From Quillaja saponaria (Eukaryota > Streptophyta > Magnoliopsida > Fabales > Quillajaceae), in the NCBI GenBank assembly GCA_029379385.1, contig CM055618.1, positions 16,779,071-16,843,070 of the forward strand: DNA of 64,000 nt, in the 5' to 3' direction. The position numbers and the translations under genes were made by a program. The notes beneath the pieces were generated by a model that worked only from the letters and a program-made list of their open reading frames with translations, was not told the origin of the DNA and made no database searches. Positions 1 through 13,323 of the stretch are shown piece after piece (position 1 is the first letter of the stretch; every line of letters starts with the position of its first letter).

Positions 1-173
1 TAGAGTTTTAATCTGAAAGGTGCATTTACATATCAGGTTGCTTGTTTCAGCTATAATTAAGAAAAAGACAAACATTTGAGGAATCTGCTTGGAAATTTCC
101 TCAAGTCACAAACAAATTTTTTTTTGCGTAATATTCAATCAAATTGAAGAGACATATATCCTACATTCCTACA

Positions 174-183
174 TTATATATAA
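174..183 (+). promoter_or_regulatory. Probable TATA box of the VOC/glyoxalase-like gene
   Basis: The run ATTATATATAAG lies about 80 bases before the ATG at 259. That leaves room for a start site near 205-215 and a leader of roughly 50 bases. The assignment rests only on motif and position. Confidence 0.5.
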
Positions 184-258
184 GACTGCAGCTGGTTCAT
201 GCAAGTAAGTGAACAAGAAAGAATAAGAGAGAAATTAGTCAAGTCTGAGTGAACAAAA

Positions 259-1020
259 ATGGAGATAGTGGAAGCTAGCAGCTATGGAGCATTGCCCCTG
301 CTTTCATTGAATCATGTGTCTTTGTTGTGCAGATCAGTGTGGGAATCTGTGAGGTTCTATGAAGAAGTCTTGGGCTTTGTTCTAATCAAACGCCCTTCTT
401 CTTTCAAGTTCAATGGAGCCTGGTTATCTAGCTCACCTTTTAAACTCTCTTTGTATAAATTTTGTTGAACAAAAAAAAAGACTAATTTTTGTGATTTAAT
501 CTGCTTCAGGTTATACAATTATGGAATTGGAATACATTTAATTGAGAATCCATCCATTGACGAGTTTGAGTCATGCATGAATGGATTGCGTCCAATCAAT
601 CCCAAGGACAACCATATTTCCTTTCAAGTAAGCAAATTTTACATCTCTGTGTTTTATGTAACTCTGAAATTCGACGTGCATCACCTAATAGTTTAAGTTA
701 ACGTACAATTGATTTAAATGTTTTTTGAGCAGTGCACTGATGTTGGACTGGTTAAGAGGAGGTTGCAAGAAATGGAGATGAGGTACGTGACAGATGTGGT
801 AGAGGATAATGGAATCAAGGTGGATCAAGTTTTCTTCCATGACCCAGATGGCTACATGATTGAGATATGCAACTGTGAAAACATCCCTACCCTTCCTCTC
901 TCTTCTTGCCCTTTCAAGCCTAGAGTCCAAACTTTTAAGAAGGCTCCAGCAAATTGTGGATTCATGGAAACTGAGATGATGGAAAGCTTGAGCATGGACA
1001 TGATGAACTTTTCATTTTGA
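259..1020 (+). CDS. VOC superfamily glyoxalase I-like protein
   Basis: Three exons, 259-422, 510-627 and 733-1020, join in frame to a 189-residue protein ending in TGA. The joins rebuild FNGAWLYNYGIGIHLIE and NHISFQCTDVG, which are the usual plant family sequences across these junctions. The protein is a single vicinal-oxygen-chelate module: an N-terminal LNHVSLLCRSVWESVRFYEE strand-helix unit, then NHISFQ, then FFHDPDGYMIEICNC, where the Glu and His positions normally bind metal. Plant relatives are annotated as lactoylglutathione lyase / glyoxalase I family proteins, and some act in methylglyoxal detoxification. The substrate here cannot be read from sequence. No transit peptide is evident, so it is probably cytosolic. 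The tail beyond about residue 155 is family-variable. A TATA-like box lies upstream. Confidence 0.9.
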
Positions 1021-2722
1021 TTTGCCAGTATGCCTTTTGTTTATTCTGATGGCAAGAAAGAAAAAAAAGTGTGAAAAGGAATTACAGAAGCAAAAACTTT
1101 CTTCTTATATATATGTTTGAACTTTGAAATGTTGCATCCCTGCATCAGTTTGTTGTTGTCACCAAGTCTTGGTCTGGGGTTTTCTACTTTGTATTGGTGA
1201 TCATGTGGAATTTACAATATATATTGTGAGATTGAATTGTATTTTCTCTGCCCCAAAGTTTTGCATTTGTTCCAATAAACAAAAATTCATTCCTTGTTTT
1301 TAAAATATGTCTAGGACACTAACTTAGATGTTATTTTAAAGTGCAGAGCTTCACTCTAATTATTAGATGTGTTAAATTAATAAAAAAAACCATCATTGCT
1401 ACCCACGTTATTAATTGGAAATATAACATAGTTATGGTTGCTAAAACAATAAAGAAATAGTGAATATTTACATGAAAATAGAGCGTTATTATATTGTTCA
1501 AAGGTAATTCTAATAACATATAGTTTTTTTTTAACAAGTATCCTTATACTCTTTTGAGTGTTAGTCTAATCTCATTCAGAATTTATGACTATTCTTCTCA
1601 CAAATATTTTATATAATATATAGTTATAAATACTCTTATTTTTATTTTATTTTTTTATTTTTAGTAAGCCTAATATTGAGTATATTTTTTAGGATGTGTA
1701 ACAATCCTCTCTCTTCTAATAAACTCTCATTCTAGTGAATATGAATAATGTGATATTTGATTGCAAATTTTGGAAACAATGCCAAAAAACTTTATCAAAT
1801 AAACCAATTAGTATATTACTCTTGTTTATTGTATTTGAGAAAATTATTTAGAATACTTATTAAATATATATCTTTACAAAAACCCTACAAACATGGTATA
1901 AAATTGCTTTATGACCAAATTTGTTTATCTAGCTTGAAACAAAGAAACTAGTAAGACAATTTATTTTTTATTTTTTTATCGGTTACATGTTTTGAAGGTT
2001 AACTTAAACATATTTCGACTAATGATATTTTTGATTCAGTTAAACACATATCTTTATATATTGAACCTAAAAAAATTATAAAAATTTTACTTTACACAAT
2101 ATTTTAATAAAATTTAAATTCAAAAAATTAATAAATTAAAATATACTTTTTGGACGAGTGGGACAATCGAGATAAGACTTTTAGGACAAACTTTGAAATT
2201 AAAGAATGTATAATGTATGGATGACAAGCCTAGCACATAGCTACATTACCAAAACCAATATGGGACCTATGCCAGATATCTAATTGGTGGTTGAGAATCT
2301 CTTGGCTTGAAATTTGTGGTCGAAAGAGTGAGCTTTAAGCCCATCGTGGTTGACAAACGCTCACCATTTTTGATGTTGCTTATTAAACTACCACATATCC
2401 TTTCTTGAATAGTTGAATCACCGGAGGTCCCCACTTTCACAACCCTTAATACCCATTCTCTAGTCCTCTGGGCTCTAATCCTCTAATCCTCTAATCTTAG
2501 CCCATCATAATCATTATTACTATCAAAACCCATCACATTCACTATTGACTGCAAGCAACATAAAACTGAGAAAAACAAAACCCCATCATACCCACATGAA
2601 GTTGGTGAAGTCTGTCTTTTTCTCTGGGGTTTGTTTATGAGGCTTTTTTTAATTTTTTTCTTTCTCTCAGTTCCTTTTTCTTGGAGCAGAGACCAACTTT
2701 CTTGTATTTTTTAGTTGAAGAA
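1021..2722. other. Intergenic region, no gene seen
   Basis: AT-rich spacer between the VOC gene and the B-box gene. It holds the VOC 3' UTR (possible poly(A) signal AATAAA near 1274) and, from about 2400, the pyrimidine-rich leader of the B-box gene. Short open frames at 1331-1537 (-) and 1757-1951 (+) are low-complexity AT frames with no recognisable family. Confidence 0.6.
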
Positions 2723-2770
2723 ATGAAAGTGGGAGGATCCAATTATGCGAACGCTTTGCGACGCTTGTGA
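2723..2770 (+). promoter_or_regulatory. Upstream ORF overlapping the B-box start codon
   Basis: An ATG at 2723 opens a 15-codon frame, [15 protein letters not shown], that stops at TGA 2768-2770. It starts 22 bases before the main ATG at 2745, is in another frame and overlaps it. Ribosomes that use it cannot easily re-initiate at the main start, so it may lower translation. This is inference from position only. Confidence 0.45.
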
Positions 2771-4703
2771 AAGCGCGGCCGCTATTGTATTCTGCGCTGC
2801 TGACGAGGCCGCGCTCTGCCGTTCCTGCGACGAGAAGGTAGCCTTTCCTTTATTTCCCATTTGATTTTTTATCGTTTTTCTTGATACCCATATCTAATAA
2901 GAGTAACATACTCTACTAATGATGTATAAGAGTCGCTTTATGGGTATAGTTATTGTGCCTTTTGTATTAGAATAGAATCACCTGAATTTGATTGAAATCA
3001 TCCTTACTCTTAAGCACCCAGTTTGTCACTTTGTGTTTTGTGGAATCAGCTATTCATGGAGTAGTGACCACTTCTAGAAAATCGTTCCGTCGGTTTGCTC
3101 TTATTCAATTGTATTTCATGACCAGTATTGCAATATTTATGGGCTTACATCTTTTGGGTATTGCTATTTTGGCTTTTATGTTGTGGGACTTTGGGAGTCT
3201 CTCTTGTGATTAGTATACCTACTTACTGGGCCTGTCATTTATTCTCATGTTACTTTCATACTTAAAAATAAAAAGTTAATTCTCTGGTCTTTCTGAAGTG
3301 TTGGTAATATTTGATTTGATTTCATCTAGAGTGCAAAATGTTGTTATCAATGGATATTTACTTAAATCAATTGTCTCATGAAGTAGTAACATCCCATAGA
3401 AAGATAATCAGCTAAGCCCATAAAAGTTCATATTTGGAGATGCTGAATACCTTCAGAATTGTTTCTTTATTGAAGAGCATTCAAACAATGAGTTCTGAGC
3501 TATATTTGAACTCTTGAATTCTTTTGTTCTTCTAGAGCATCCTAATGATGTCTTTAGCAAATCTGTCAACTTTGAACGGCAGGTCCACATGTGTAATAAG
3601 CTAGCTAGTCGGCATGTAAGAGTTGGTCTTGCAAGTCCTAGTGATGTGCCCCGCTGTGATATATGTGAAAATGCACCTGGTATGAATGTTCTTCCGTGTT
3701 TATCTTGTGTCTGTCCATTTTTCAAATGATACCCCTTATTTATGTTTTTGCCAAAGCTGTATTTAATGCTTATGCGTTCCCCTTGGATGTGGGTGTAGCT
3801 TTCTTTTACTGTGAGACAGATGGAAGTTCCCTTTGTTTGCAATGTGATATGATTGTTCATGTCGGAGGTAAAAGAACCCATGGAAGATATCTTCTTTTTC
3901 GACAGAGAGTTGAGGTTTGTCTTTACTTTCCTTGTTGAATTAAATATTTGTAGTCTTGCTGCAGTTAGGTGATTATATTATGTGTACTCTTTGGTTGCTC
4001 ATAGTTTCCAGGGGATGGACCTGGTCAAATTGAAGACCCAGCTTCACAACCCATGGAAACAGCTGACTCACAAAGAGAACAGTTCCAGCCGCATAAACTA
4101 ACAATGGGAGAGAATCAGGAGAATCATAGAGTGTTGCCGGTTCCAAGCCCAGAAGCTAATGCTGCTGATGGGCATACCAAGATGAACACTAAAATGATTG
4201 ATCTGAACATGAAGCCTCACCGATTACATGAACAAGCTTCAAACAATCAGGTGAGAGGGTATTGATCCCTGGTTTTGTTTTGTTTGATTCAATGGAGATA
4301 TATTTCAATAATGGAATGATTTATTTATCCCAAATAGATGAAGGAGTGAAACTGGTATTGTATATTTTGCATAATCATCTTCCTTACACAGATCCATCTG
4401 GTGGAATAGAACCAAAATATGCTAACATGCTTTATTATATGAAAGCCTAGAAATTCCTCACAAATGGTGTACCATCCATCTCTAATTCATTAAACATAGT
4501 AATCCTTTTCTAACTACCCAGATAGTTGAGATGGTTATTCAGGTTGAAATCCTATGTGGTTTTAGAATCGCATAGCTGTATATTTTTCTTTTTATACGAA
4601 TAGTTATAGAATAAAAAGGAAATTTTAAGTATTCGGTCATTTGATTCAGCCACCACCAAGCCAGTGGGTTCATGCCTGCTCAGTGTTTGGATTGGTCACT
4701 TGA
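2745..4703 (+). CDS. Double B-box zinc finger protein, BBX18/BBX19 type
   Basis: Exons 2745-2837, 3583-3679, 3799-3914 and 4005-4250 join in frame to 184 residues. B-box 1 (about residues 4-42) begins [20 protein letters not shown] and ends with the [11 protein letters not shown] segment. B-box 2 (about 56-92) contains [20 protein letters not shown] and the [11 protein letters not shown] end. Both carry the full Cys/His/Asp zinc-ligand spacing. The acidic tail keeps the MIDLNMKP motif of the BBX18/19 group and has no CCT domain. Relatives are nuclear regulators of photomorphogenesis and flowering that act through protein partners. The start codon is the one directly before B-box 1. The 3' end is uncertain: I see no clear copy of the usual conserved last exon. 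Intron retention would stop at 4265. A possible last exon at 4650-4703 reads in phase to TGA, but its sequence is not family-like. Confidence 0.85.
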
Positions 4704-6499
4704 TGGGATTATAGTTAGTGCTCTTCTATGTCAACCTTTTGTTGAGGGAGCAACTGTCAGTCTCCCTGCATGTGCAGGTCTCTTCAAGGCCCCTTCTGCC
4801 CATCTCTCCTGCAAGTGGAAAATCGACAACTTCTGCCTCCATACTCTTTTCCATTCCTGAAGGAAATACTGAAACGATCATATGTATATTAGGTTGCTCT
4901 AAGACAGATAATAGCTAGTGTTTGAGAAGAACAGAGATCCTTCCCGCATGTTCCTTTAGAAATTAGAATTATGTTACTGTTAACATGATATATTTTAGAG
5001 ATTATGTGGTTACAATTTATTAAAAAAATAAGAGACACTAAAATCAACTAACATTGAAGTTTATGAATTTTTACTTGCTCTGCTTCTGAATCTAGTTTTT
5101 GCAAGGATTCATATGTTACCTGGTCCCAACTCAGTAGTGTAAATGCTTTTTATTGTTGTCATCATTCTCATTGTTGTTGTTGCTTCCAAATGTTGAAGCA
5201 TCTGTATGAATTACTTAGCTGTGTAAACTGATGCATGTTGGATAAGTATATCTCAGTAACGTTTATATTTCTTCTTGGCAGCAGTAAATATGAATCTGGA
5301 AGTGTGACTCTCAAAGGATCTTCCACTATAAATTCGTGAAATGAGCAGGCCTCATTAAGCATCCATACCTTCTAATTACAATACCAATGTATTCTATGTT
5401 TAAATTTTCTAGTGAAGCAGGCATTTTTTTTCGTTTCATTCTCAGTCTCTGAGAAAATGTCTACATGTTTAGGTTTTCAGATGGTAGTTGAACTGCATCC
5501 ATAACCTACGCTGAAAAGCATTATCAACTGTAATCTTCTGCAAGATATTTGCATTTGTATGATTTGATATATATTCCCACCCGAAAAAACTAAAAGAAAA
5601 TTTTAATATTCCTTTTCTAATGGAGTGTATATCTAAAAACACAATGACATTGTAAAGTTGCAATTTCAGATTTGCTGATGCATAAAGGAATTCTTTGCTG
5701 TTGAAATTTTGATAAATGCTTTCAAGAGCTGCCTTAATGTTCTGCTATTGCTATGAGCTTGAAACTGGTCTGTTTCTGAAAGTGATATTAGACCATCCAT
5801 TGGGTCCAAGCAACTGAACATTTACCTGATGTGTCATTTTCCAAATTTTCATTTTCTTTAAATTTCCCATCCATTTGAGATGAGCATGATCAACTAAAAT
5901 TAAATGGTCCAAAATAACGTATTACCAGATTTTACTTATTATGCCAGGTTTTAACTTTGAGCTTGCCTTCAATTTTGTCCAACAATGCCTAATAATTATA
6001 GGAATGTGATTTTAATAGTTGAACTATCAATTAATTTGCAGAGCTTTGGTATATTTCATATTTTTCATAATTTCTGATTAAAATTTGATGAATTCGTCTT
6101 TTTTAAATCGAAAAAAGAGATTGAAAGAAAGTTAATTTGTTTCAAAAGAAAAATTCTTACCCACTAATAAAAAGTGATTTCACCAATTTATAATTTTTGA
6201 GATATATCTTTAAGAATACATGAATTAAATGAAAATTTTAAATTTTGATTCAGCCAATTTTTATTGAAGAGAAATATGAATATAATCAACCTTAACCATG
6301 CAAAAAAAACTTGTCCAAAGCAAAACATCCGGCTTTGTAGGGCGCTGAGTGTAGCTTTAAAAAAAATAAAAAAGTTCCCTTTCTTTTGGGAGGCATTTAT
6401 ATTAGAGGAGCAGGCCGCGTGTCTTCTGCTTCTCGGTTACTTGTTCTACTTGAGATTGAAGCTTGAGACAAAAAAGAAGTGGTGGTAATTTGGAGTACG
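4704..6499. other. 3' flank of the B-box gene and promoter of the S28 peptidase gene
   Basis: No gene is visible. The left part may contain the true B-box last exon or 3' UTR. From about 6050 the sequence becomes very AT-rich and leads into the 5' UTR of the peptidase gene. The many short frames here resemble no family. Confidence 0.5.
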
Positions 6500-9400
6500 A
6501 TGAAGCAGGGATTACAGGTCGGTGTTGCCTCGGTTTTGTTGCTGGTTTTGTCTTTGTCAACGGTCTCTCGTGGATTTGCAACGCCTCTTACGTTGCTTAA
6601 CCGATTGTCCGAAAGCAGCAATTATCTGACCAAGGAGGAAATCTGGTTCAACCAGACCCTCGACCACTTCTCTCCCTATGTACTTTCTCTCTTTCTCTTT
6701 CCTTTGATCGCTATTAGTACGTTGATTGCTGTACTTAAATTTTGCCAGTTCTTCCACAATTTAATCTGATGACCCTTTTGGGCTGTCTAACTGTATGGTG
6801 GATGTTCGCTTGCTTGATTTAATTGCAATTGAGTTAAGGAAGTTTGGTAGCACCCTCATTCATCTACTGTTGTTACTTTGTTTCAGTGCATTCCACTGGC
6901 CATCCATATTTCATATGTTGTGTAAATTTTTTCATTGACTTAATTAATTTTCGATATTTTACCAAGTAAAGCAATTTTATTTTCCTTTGGAGGATTTCTA
7001 AAACAAACCGTTAATTTGAATCAAATTTATATGTATTTATTGCTGGTTAAATAGATATTGTGTATGTGCTTAGCTTATGTCCACTGGTCTTGTGCAGGAT
7101 CACCGTCGATTTGAGCAGCGCTATTTTGAATTTCTTGACCACTTCCGAACTCCAGATGGACCGATTTTTCTGAAAATCTGTGGTGAAGCTGCATGCAACG
7201 GGATAGCCAACGATTATATTAGTGTAAGTTTCAATTCTTGACCAAAAGTTTTTGGTGTGATTTTATGATGTATCTTTCTATAGGCTTTGTTGGTCAGTAC
7301 CTATGTGTTTGTGTGTGTGTGTGTGTGTGTAAGAAAGAAAGGGGGCGGGAGGTAGATAGGTAGCTGTAGCACACTGCCCTTTAAGGGTCAAGGACCTTAA
7401 GGGTAACATCACTTGTTCTAGTGTGCCACTGCTTGATGGGTGTTTGTAAATACAAAACATGAGAAAAATTTATGTAACAATTAATTTTTTGTAGTTCTTT
7501 TGAAGCAGCTTAATCTTTATACCTTGTGAATTCACAGGTTTTGGCAGAGAAGTTTGGAGCAGCAGTGGTATCTCTCGAGCATCGCTATTATGGAAAGAGT
7601 TCTCCTTTTAAATCCCTGACAACGGAAAATCTGAGATATCTTTCTTCCAAGCAGGCCCTCTTTGATTTGGCTGTTTTCCGTCAATATTATCAGGTAAATT
7701 ATTTTTAAAGGTATTATATATGCAGGTTGGAAACCATTTTACAGAAAACACAGACGGTGTCTTTTGAAGAAGTACTTGTACCTTGTCAAATGTCTTAGCA
7801 ATTATAGTTTTACGTATTTTCTAAACAAGAAGTACACATGTTAAGCATTAATATTGGCATATAAGTTGGACAAGAGATTGTGAATCTCAATCAATTTGGA
7901 TGTGTATGATTATGATCTGCAAGACATGTTAGTCAAGGTCAACAATTATATTAATTAGACATTGTCCATAAAATAAAATAAAATAAAAAAGCAGAATTTA
8001 TATTGCATTCTGTCAGTGCTGTTTGGTGAAGATCTCATAAGATGTTTCCAGTTCTTCAATTAGTACGTTCCTCCCATCTCTATTTTATAAGACTGTTGTT
8101 CCTTGGGGTTATAAATAAATAAACGAAAGGGCATGATCTAAGTAAGTATTGTGCATGCATATTGAAGTTTCAATTATTACCCAAGTAGAAGTCATAATAT
8201 TTGGGCATGAAACAAGAAGATCTGATTCCATCCTAGCACTTACTGAACTGAGAGCTTGATGAACCCTAATTTTCTTAATAGATCTATATGAACACATATA
8301 CACTTTCTAGAATGAGCATTAAACCCAAATATGCACTAATTCCACTACATCCATATATCTCTGGTTTAACCACAGTATCTACTTTTTGTGTTCTCAAAGG
8401 TTCTTGTTAGGTCAATAAATATAGCCAGTAGTTTATATTTTTACGCGTAGTTTGCGCATTTAGTATTTCTCTTCTAGAATACATGTATGCATGTGTTTCT
8501 CAAAAATATTGTAAATTAGCAAATAAGCCATAAACACAATTGGATGCATTCATAATGGTTACTTGTGCAAACATATTTTTGTTGTTAAATGCATGTGTAT
8601 ATGAACAATGAAGGAATATAACTTATGCAAGAAATTAGGAAACTACTTTAACTTATTTATACTGCATCTCTTACCTAATTTTCTTTCCATTGTATTTGCC
8701 TTGTAGGAATCCTTAAATATCAAGCTTAATAGAACAAAAGCTGAAAATCCTTGGTTTGTATTTGGTATCTCATACCCTGGAGCACTTAGCGCATGGTTTC
8801 GTCTTAAGTTTCCTCATTTAACATGTGGAAGCCTTGCAAGTTCTGCAGTTGTTCTTGCTGTTTATAACTTCACGGAATTTGATCAGCAGGTGAAGAGAAC
8901 ATATTTGTTATCATTATAATGTTGTGCTTAATTTTTTTCTTATACATACTGTTGATGATGCAAAATCCTTTTTTGTATTATTTAGATCATGCTTTCATTT
9001 TTACCTTTTAAATGCAGATTGGTGTGTCAGCTGGTGAAGAATGTAAAGCTGCATTGCAAGAAACTAATCAACTCATTGAGCAAAGGCTTGCAACCAATGG
9101 AAAGGCAGTGAAATCATTGTTCCGTGCAGACGAGGTCCCACCCTTCTAAACCTCTTTTCCTCTTTTCTTGTAAATTCTATCATTTTTTTCTGTAATTATT
9201 CACCTTTGGGGTTCATGATACAATTCTCATGTTCCATTTTCTTTTACCTTTTTCATGTTTTGCAGCTCCAAATTGAAGGCGACTTCTTTTATTTTCTAGC
9301 AGATGCTGCCGTTATAGCAGTAATTGATGATAACTTTATCCTCTTCTTCAGGAATCTGTTTCTCATTTTCAATTTTCCTGAATTTGTAATTTTTTATTTT

Positions 9401-12029
9401 TTTTATTTAAGTGCAGTTTCAATACGGAAATCCAGATAAACTCTGCTCCCCTCTTGTTGAAGCAAAGAATGCTGGAGAGGATTTGGTGGTATGTCTTTGT
9501 GCTTTCTTATTATCTAGCTCATAGCTTCTTTATCAGGAAGTAGAAAAAGGTCAAAGAGTGTGTGATCAATTTAAGAGAATTTGTAAAGGTCCATTTCTGG
9601 TTATGTCTTGTTACTTGTGGCTCATTTGCCAAGTACTTTTTGCCTCTCTTTTTTTCTTGTCCTTTGTGATTCTGCATTATAGCCAGCTTTACAGTTGTTA
9701 ATATATGAGACAGTTGCTTATCAAGATTGGTTGTCCCCATAAAAGTTTCGTCTAGTGGCATGTCATATTAAGTAGTAGACAACGAATCATCATATAAGTA
9801 TGATGTACAGTTCCATGCTTTACATGGTTCATGAGCAGTTCTGATGAACTTCGATAACTTTTTACTTGCCTTCTTTCTTAACAGTTGGATGTCCACGCCC
9901 CCCCCCCCCCCTTCCCTCTTACCCACAAGGGCAGATTCTGTACTATTTGATCGACAATGTTGGTTTTCCAATCTTGGAAGTTTACACAAGTTTTGAAGAA
10001 ATAGAGGAAGTGAAACTTTACTTCCCTTACGGTTAAGACCTTTAAATTTGACCGTCCTTTTCCTACACCTTTTCTCCTTTGGATATGGTATTGATTGTAT
10101 TTCATACTCTAGTAATGTTGTTATAAATAACTTTAAAATCTTTATTTTAGCAATTGATAAATTTTGATGTGGGTATAATAGTGCTTATTTTGTTGAGTCC
10201 TTGTAGTTGCTCATTTTGTTGCTGTATTAACTGCATCTTTAGTTAAACTACCCCTTTGTTACATCATTATTGTTGATTCTCTTATGGTGGTTATTTTGTC
10301 AATTTCTGCAATAATATTTTGGCTTATGTTATGTGAAGATGCCTATCATAATATTTTATCCCTTCTGTCTCTTATTTCTTTTTAGTTGCCTGATGCCTCT
10401 AATGGAAAATACAAACTTTCCATGCAGGAAGTATATGCTAAATATGTAACAGAGTATTACCTTGGAAGTTTTGGTGTTGATGTGCAAACTTACAATCAGA
10501 AACATTTGCAAAATACTACTCTTAGTGAAGGCAGTGGAGATCGATTGTGGTGGTTCCAAGTTTGTACTGAAGTAGCCTATTTTCAGGTGGCACCTGCAAA
10601 TGATAGCGTGCGCTCGTCAAAAGTGGACACAAGGCATGTTTTTAAATTTTTAGTCACCACAGTTTGCTCCATATTCCCTTCTGTTTATGCATTTCCTGTT
10701 CCCCTCCTTTTTACATATAGCTAAAATGTTAATTCTCTTATTCTGTTTGATTCTGCTTAGTTTTACAAATCATTTCACATTTGTTGCAGATACCATTTGG
10801 ACCTTTGCAAGAATGTCTTTGGAGAGGGCATCTTTCCTGATGTCACGGCAACAAATATATACTATGGAGGCACAAAAATTGCTGGTCCAAACACTGAACT
10901 CTTATAGCTATTTATATTGATCTTTGCCATTATAATTTACAACGATATAACAAAAAAGAAGATTACAAATTTGCAATGGATGCTACTTTTTTCTGTCAAA
11001 AAACCATTTCATCTAAAAGTTAAGTTGTTAGGCAAGGCACTAGAAATTTCTATCAAAATCTCTTACACCTCCCAAAATTGGTTTAATCTCTTCCACACCT
11101 TCTCGTGTGCAAGCTCACCGGGCCGGTCAGTGTGGACAAAGCATAGGCCCTCCATACCTTGTGCTAAAATATTAATATAAAAATGTGTATCTCTCTAGCT
11201 CAAGATGATTGTTATAGACTTATAGACAAAGTAGACTTTCTTTTTGCTTACAGGGTATTTGTATTTAAATGTTTGACCATTACTACTTGTTTGCTTTAGT
11301 GAATGGAATTTAAGAAACAAAATAGTCATTCATCTAAAACAAAAGGAAAAATATAGTCTACAAGATATTTGTTGTGGCATATTAAGACAGTCTTTGCATT
11401 CTTCTTTCTTTTCTGGTGTTGGTTTGGCATAAACTGTAATATAAAATCACACATAAATTTAACTGGGTTCATATATTCAATTGAATTGGCAGGTTCAAAA
11501 ATAATATTTACAAATGGCTCTCAGGATCCCTGGCGTCATGCATCCAAACAAATTTCATCCCCAGATTGTGAGATTCCAATTGCTTTTATCAATTTAGAAG
11601 ATTCTTACCTAAAGATGATACTTTAATTATTCACTGATTATTGCCTACTGAACTTTCCAGTGCCTTCTTATCTGATCACTTGTCATAATTGTGGGCATGG
11701 AACCGATATGCGAGGATGTCCTCAATCTCCTTTGAGCATTGAAGGTATCTGAATTTGTTTGGCTTCTATATTTCAATTACCATTCTGTGCAGAACAGTTC
11801 CATCTGAGTATTACATTGTTATGGACATATTTCCAATAGTCAGTTTTGCTGTTTACCACATATTTTGAGGTGAATATTTTATCAACCAAAACTGTGACGT
11901 TTCTTTTCAGGCAATGCCCAGAACTGCAGCTCCCCTGATGCGGTTCACAAAATCAGGCAAAAGATCATAGAGGACATAGACTTGTGGCTGTCCGAGTGTC
12001 AGGAGGACTCGGGTAGGAGTTCTATCTGA
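6500..12029 (+). CDS. EDA2: Serine carboxypeptidase S28 family protein (EDA2-like)
   Basis: Twelve exons join in frame to 502 residues: 6500-6679, 7098-7223, 7538-7693, 8707-8889, 9018-9134, 9266-9319, 9417-9488, 10386-10633, 10790-10884, 11493-11567, 11661-11744 and 11911-12029. Residues 1-27 form a signal peptide with a VLLLVLSLS core. The mature start has the S28 motif WFNQTLDHFS. The catalytic Ser is S176 in GISYPG, the Asp is D422 in NGSQDPW, and the likely His is H448 in CHNCGHGTD. LEHRYYGKS is also diagnostic. S28 enzymes (prolyl carboxypeptidase, DPP7 and relatives) remove residues next to proline in secretory or vacuolar compartments. The Arabidopsis EDA2 name comes from an embryo-sac phenotype. 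The start is the ATG directly before the signal peptide. Intron 8 has a GC donor. An alternative last splice at 12012 would change only the last few residues. The gene looks intact. Confidence 0.92.
7311..7330. repeat. (GT)10 microsatellite
   Basis: Ten perfect GT units in intron 2 of the S28 peptidase gene. Likely length-polymorphic. Confidence 0.9.
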
Positions 12030-13323
12030 GTATTTATTACAAAGTACAGTGATATGTAAGATGGTTATTTTACTAACCTTGATTTCATGTACTTTCTTCT
12101 CGACAGATATTTAATTGCCACACCTTGTAGGATATTTACCATGAAGTATTTCTTGCATACATTGATGAAAATGAATGGTAAAACCATACGAGTTGTAGTT
12201 GATGTATTTGGTTTACTTGTTCTATAGTTACTTTGTGGAATGCTTATTTTCTACGAAACAACATTCACCCACTTGTTTATAGATGAAACCGTGAATTTAA
12301 GAATGATTATAGATGAAACATAAATAAAAACAAGCAAGCTTGAGATATTATTATACTTGTTTTAAACTTCCAAGAAATTTGTTTTCTATCCATAAAATTA
12401 GTTTTTGATCAAACGACTAGTGTTGCATTGTGCATCTTATATAAATGGTCAATTAACCAAAATGTGTGTTGGTATTGGGCAAAAGTGGTGAGTAAAGATA
12501 TGAACATAAATGATTTAGAAAGACAATTTAGTCATGAATAAGAGAGAATGAAAAGACAAAAATTTGTGTAAGATATCAACTTTAAAAACATAATATCCAA
12601 AAAATAGTAAGGTCCAACTTGAGTAGAAGTGTAAGCAAGTCCTTCAGCAAAATCACCCACTATCATAAATTATTTCAGCAACAGAGGCAAAACTTTGTGG
12701 AACTCTGGAAGAAACAGAGAACATAGCAAATCATCCTTAGGGCAAAATGCTTTCAGCGACAATCACATGTGGGTTTTCCACTTTTCAGGAACAGATCCTG
12801 AAGTTTGACAACGAGAAATTAGGAGATTCCCAAACAGTTCCATCATAGCTGACTGACCAACAAAACGTACTTGGCAATACTTGGAACACAGGAAATTAGG
12901 ATAATGCATCACAAAATGACCAAACATTGATAAATTGCTTAACCCGGTCTTAATTTGAATTTTACCTTTTTTCTCTAAGCAGCATTACAGTTACTTGACT
13001 AAAGGGTTTCTCTAAGAGATTTGATTCTAAGGTTCCACCAGTGGCTTCTTTTAGAAACCTACCAAAATGAGGACTATGAAATGCTGGATATGATTTTCAT
13101 CTGGTTTTACATTGTATCTTCATGCAACAAAACAAACAATTACAGAAACATTTCTCATTCTGTACTATTGACAAAACAGTAATACACTGATTTGAAACCG
13201 TGACACAACTCAGCACAATCTGATCTGTAAAAACGCTAAATCGCTAAATTCTGTGAACCAACTATAAAGAAAATTGTTCTTTTCCACTCCAAAATTCAGT
13301 CATTTAGTAAGAGATACCTGGCT
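12030..13323. other. Convergent intergenic region, no gene seen
   Basis: About 1.3 kb between the stop of the peptidase gene (+) and the stop of the CPP1-like gene (-). It should contain both 3' UTRs. No frame or RNA gene was recognised. Confidence 0.6.

Noticed and set aside
3453..3881. Minus-strand 142-codon frame opposite the B-box exons
   Set aside because: It is antisense to exons with obvious B-box conservation and has no domain.
9899..9911. C-run in an S28 peptidase intron, and a similar one near 14493
   Set aside because: Simple homopolymers in non-coding sequence; no G-quadruplex pattern or functional context.
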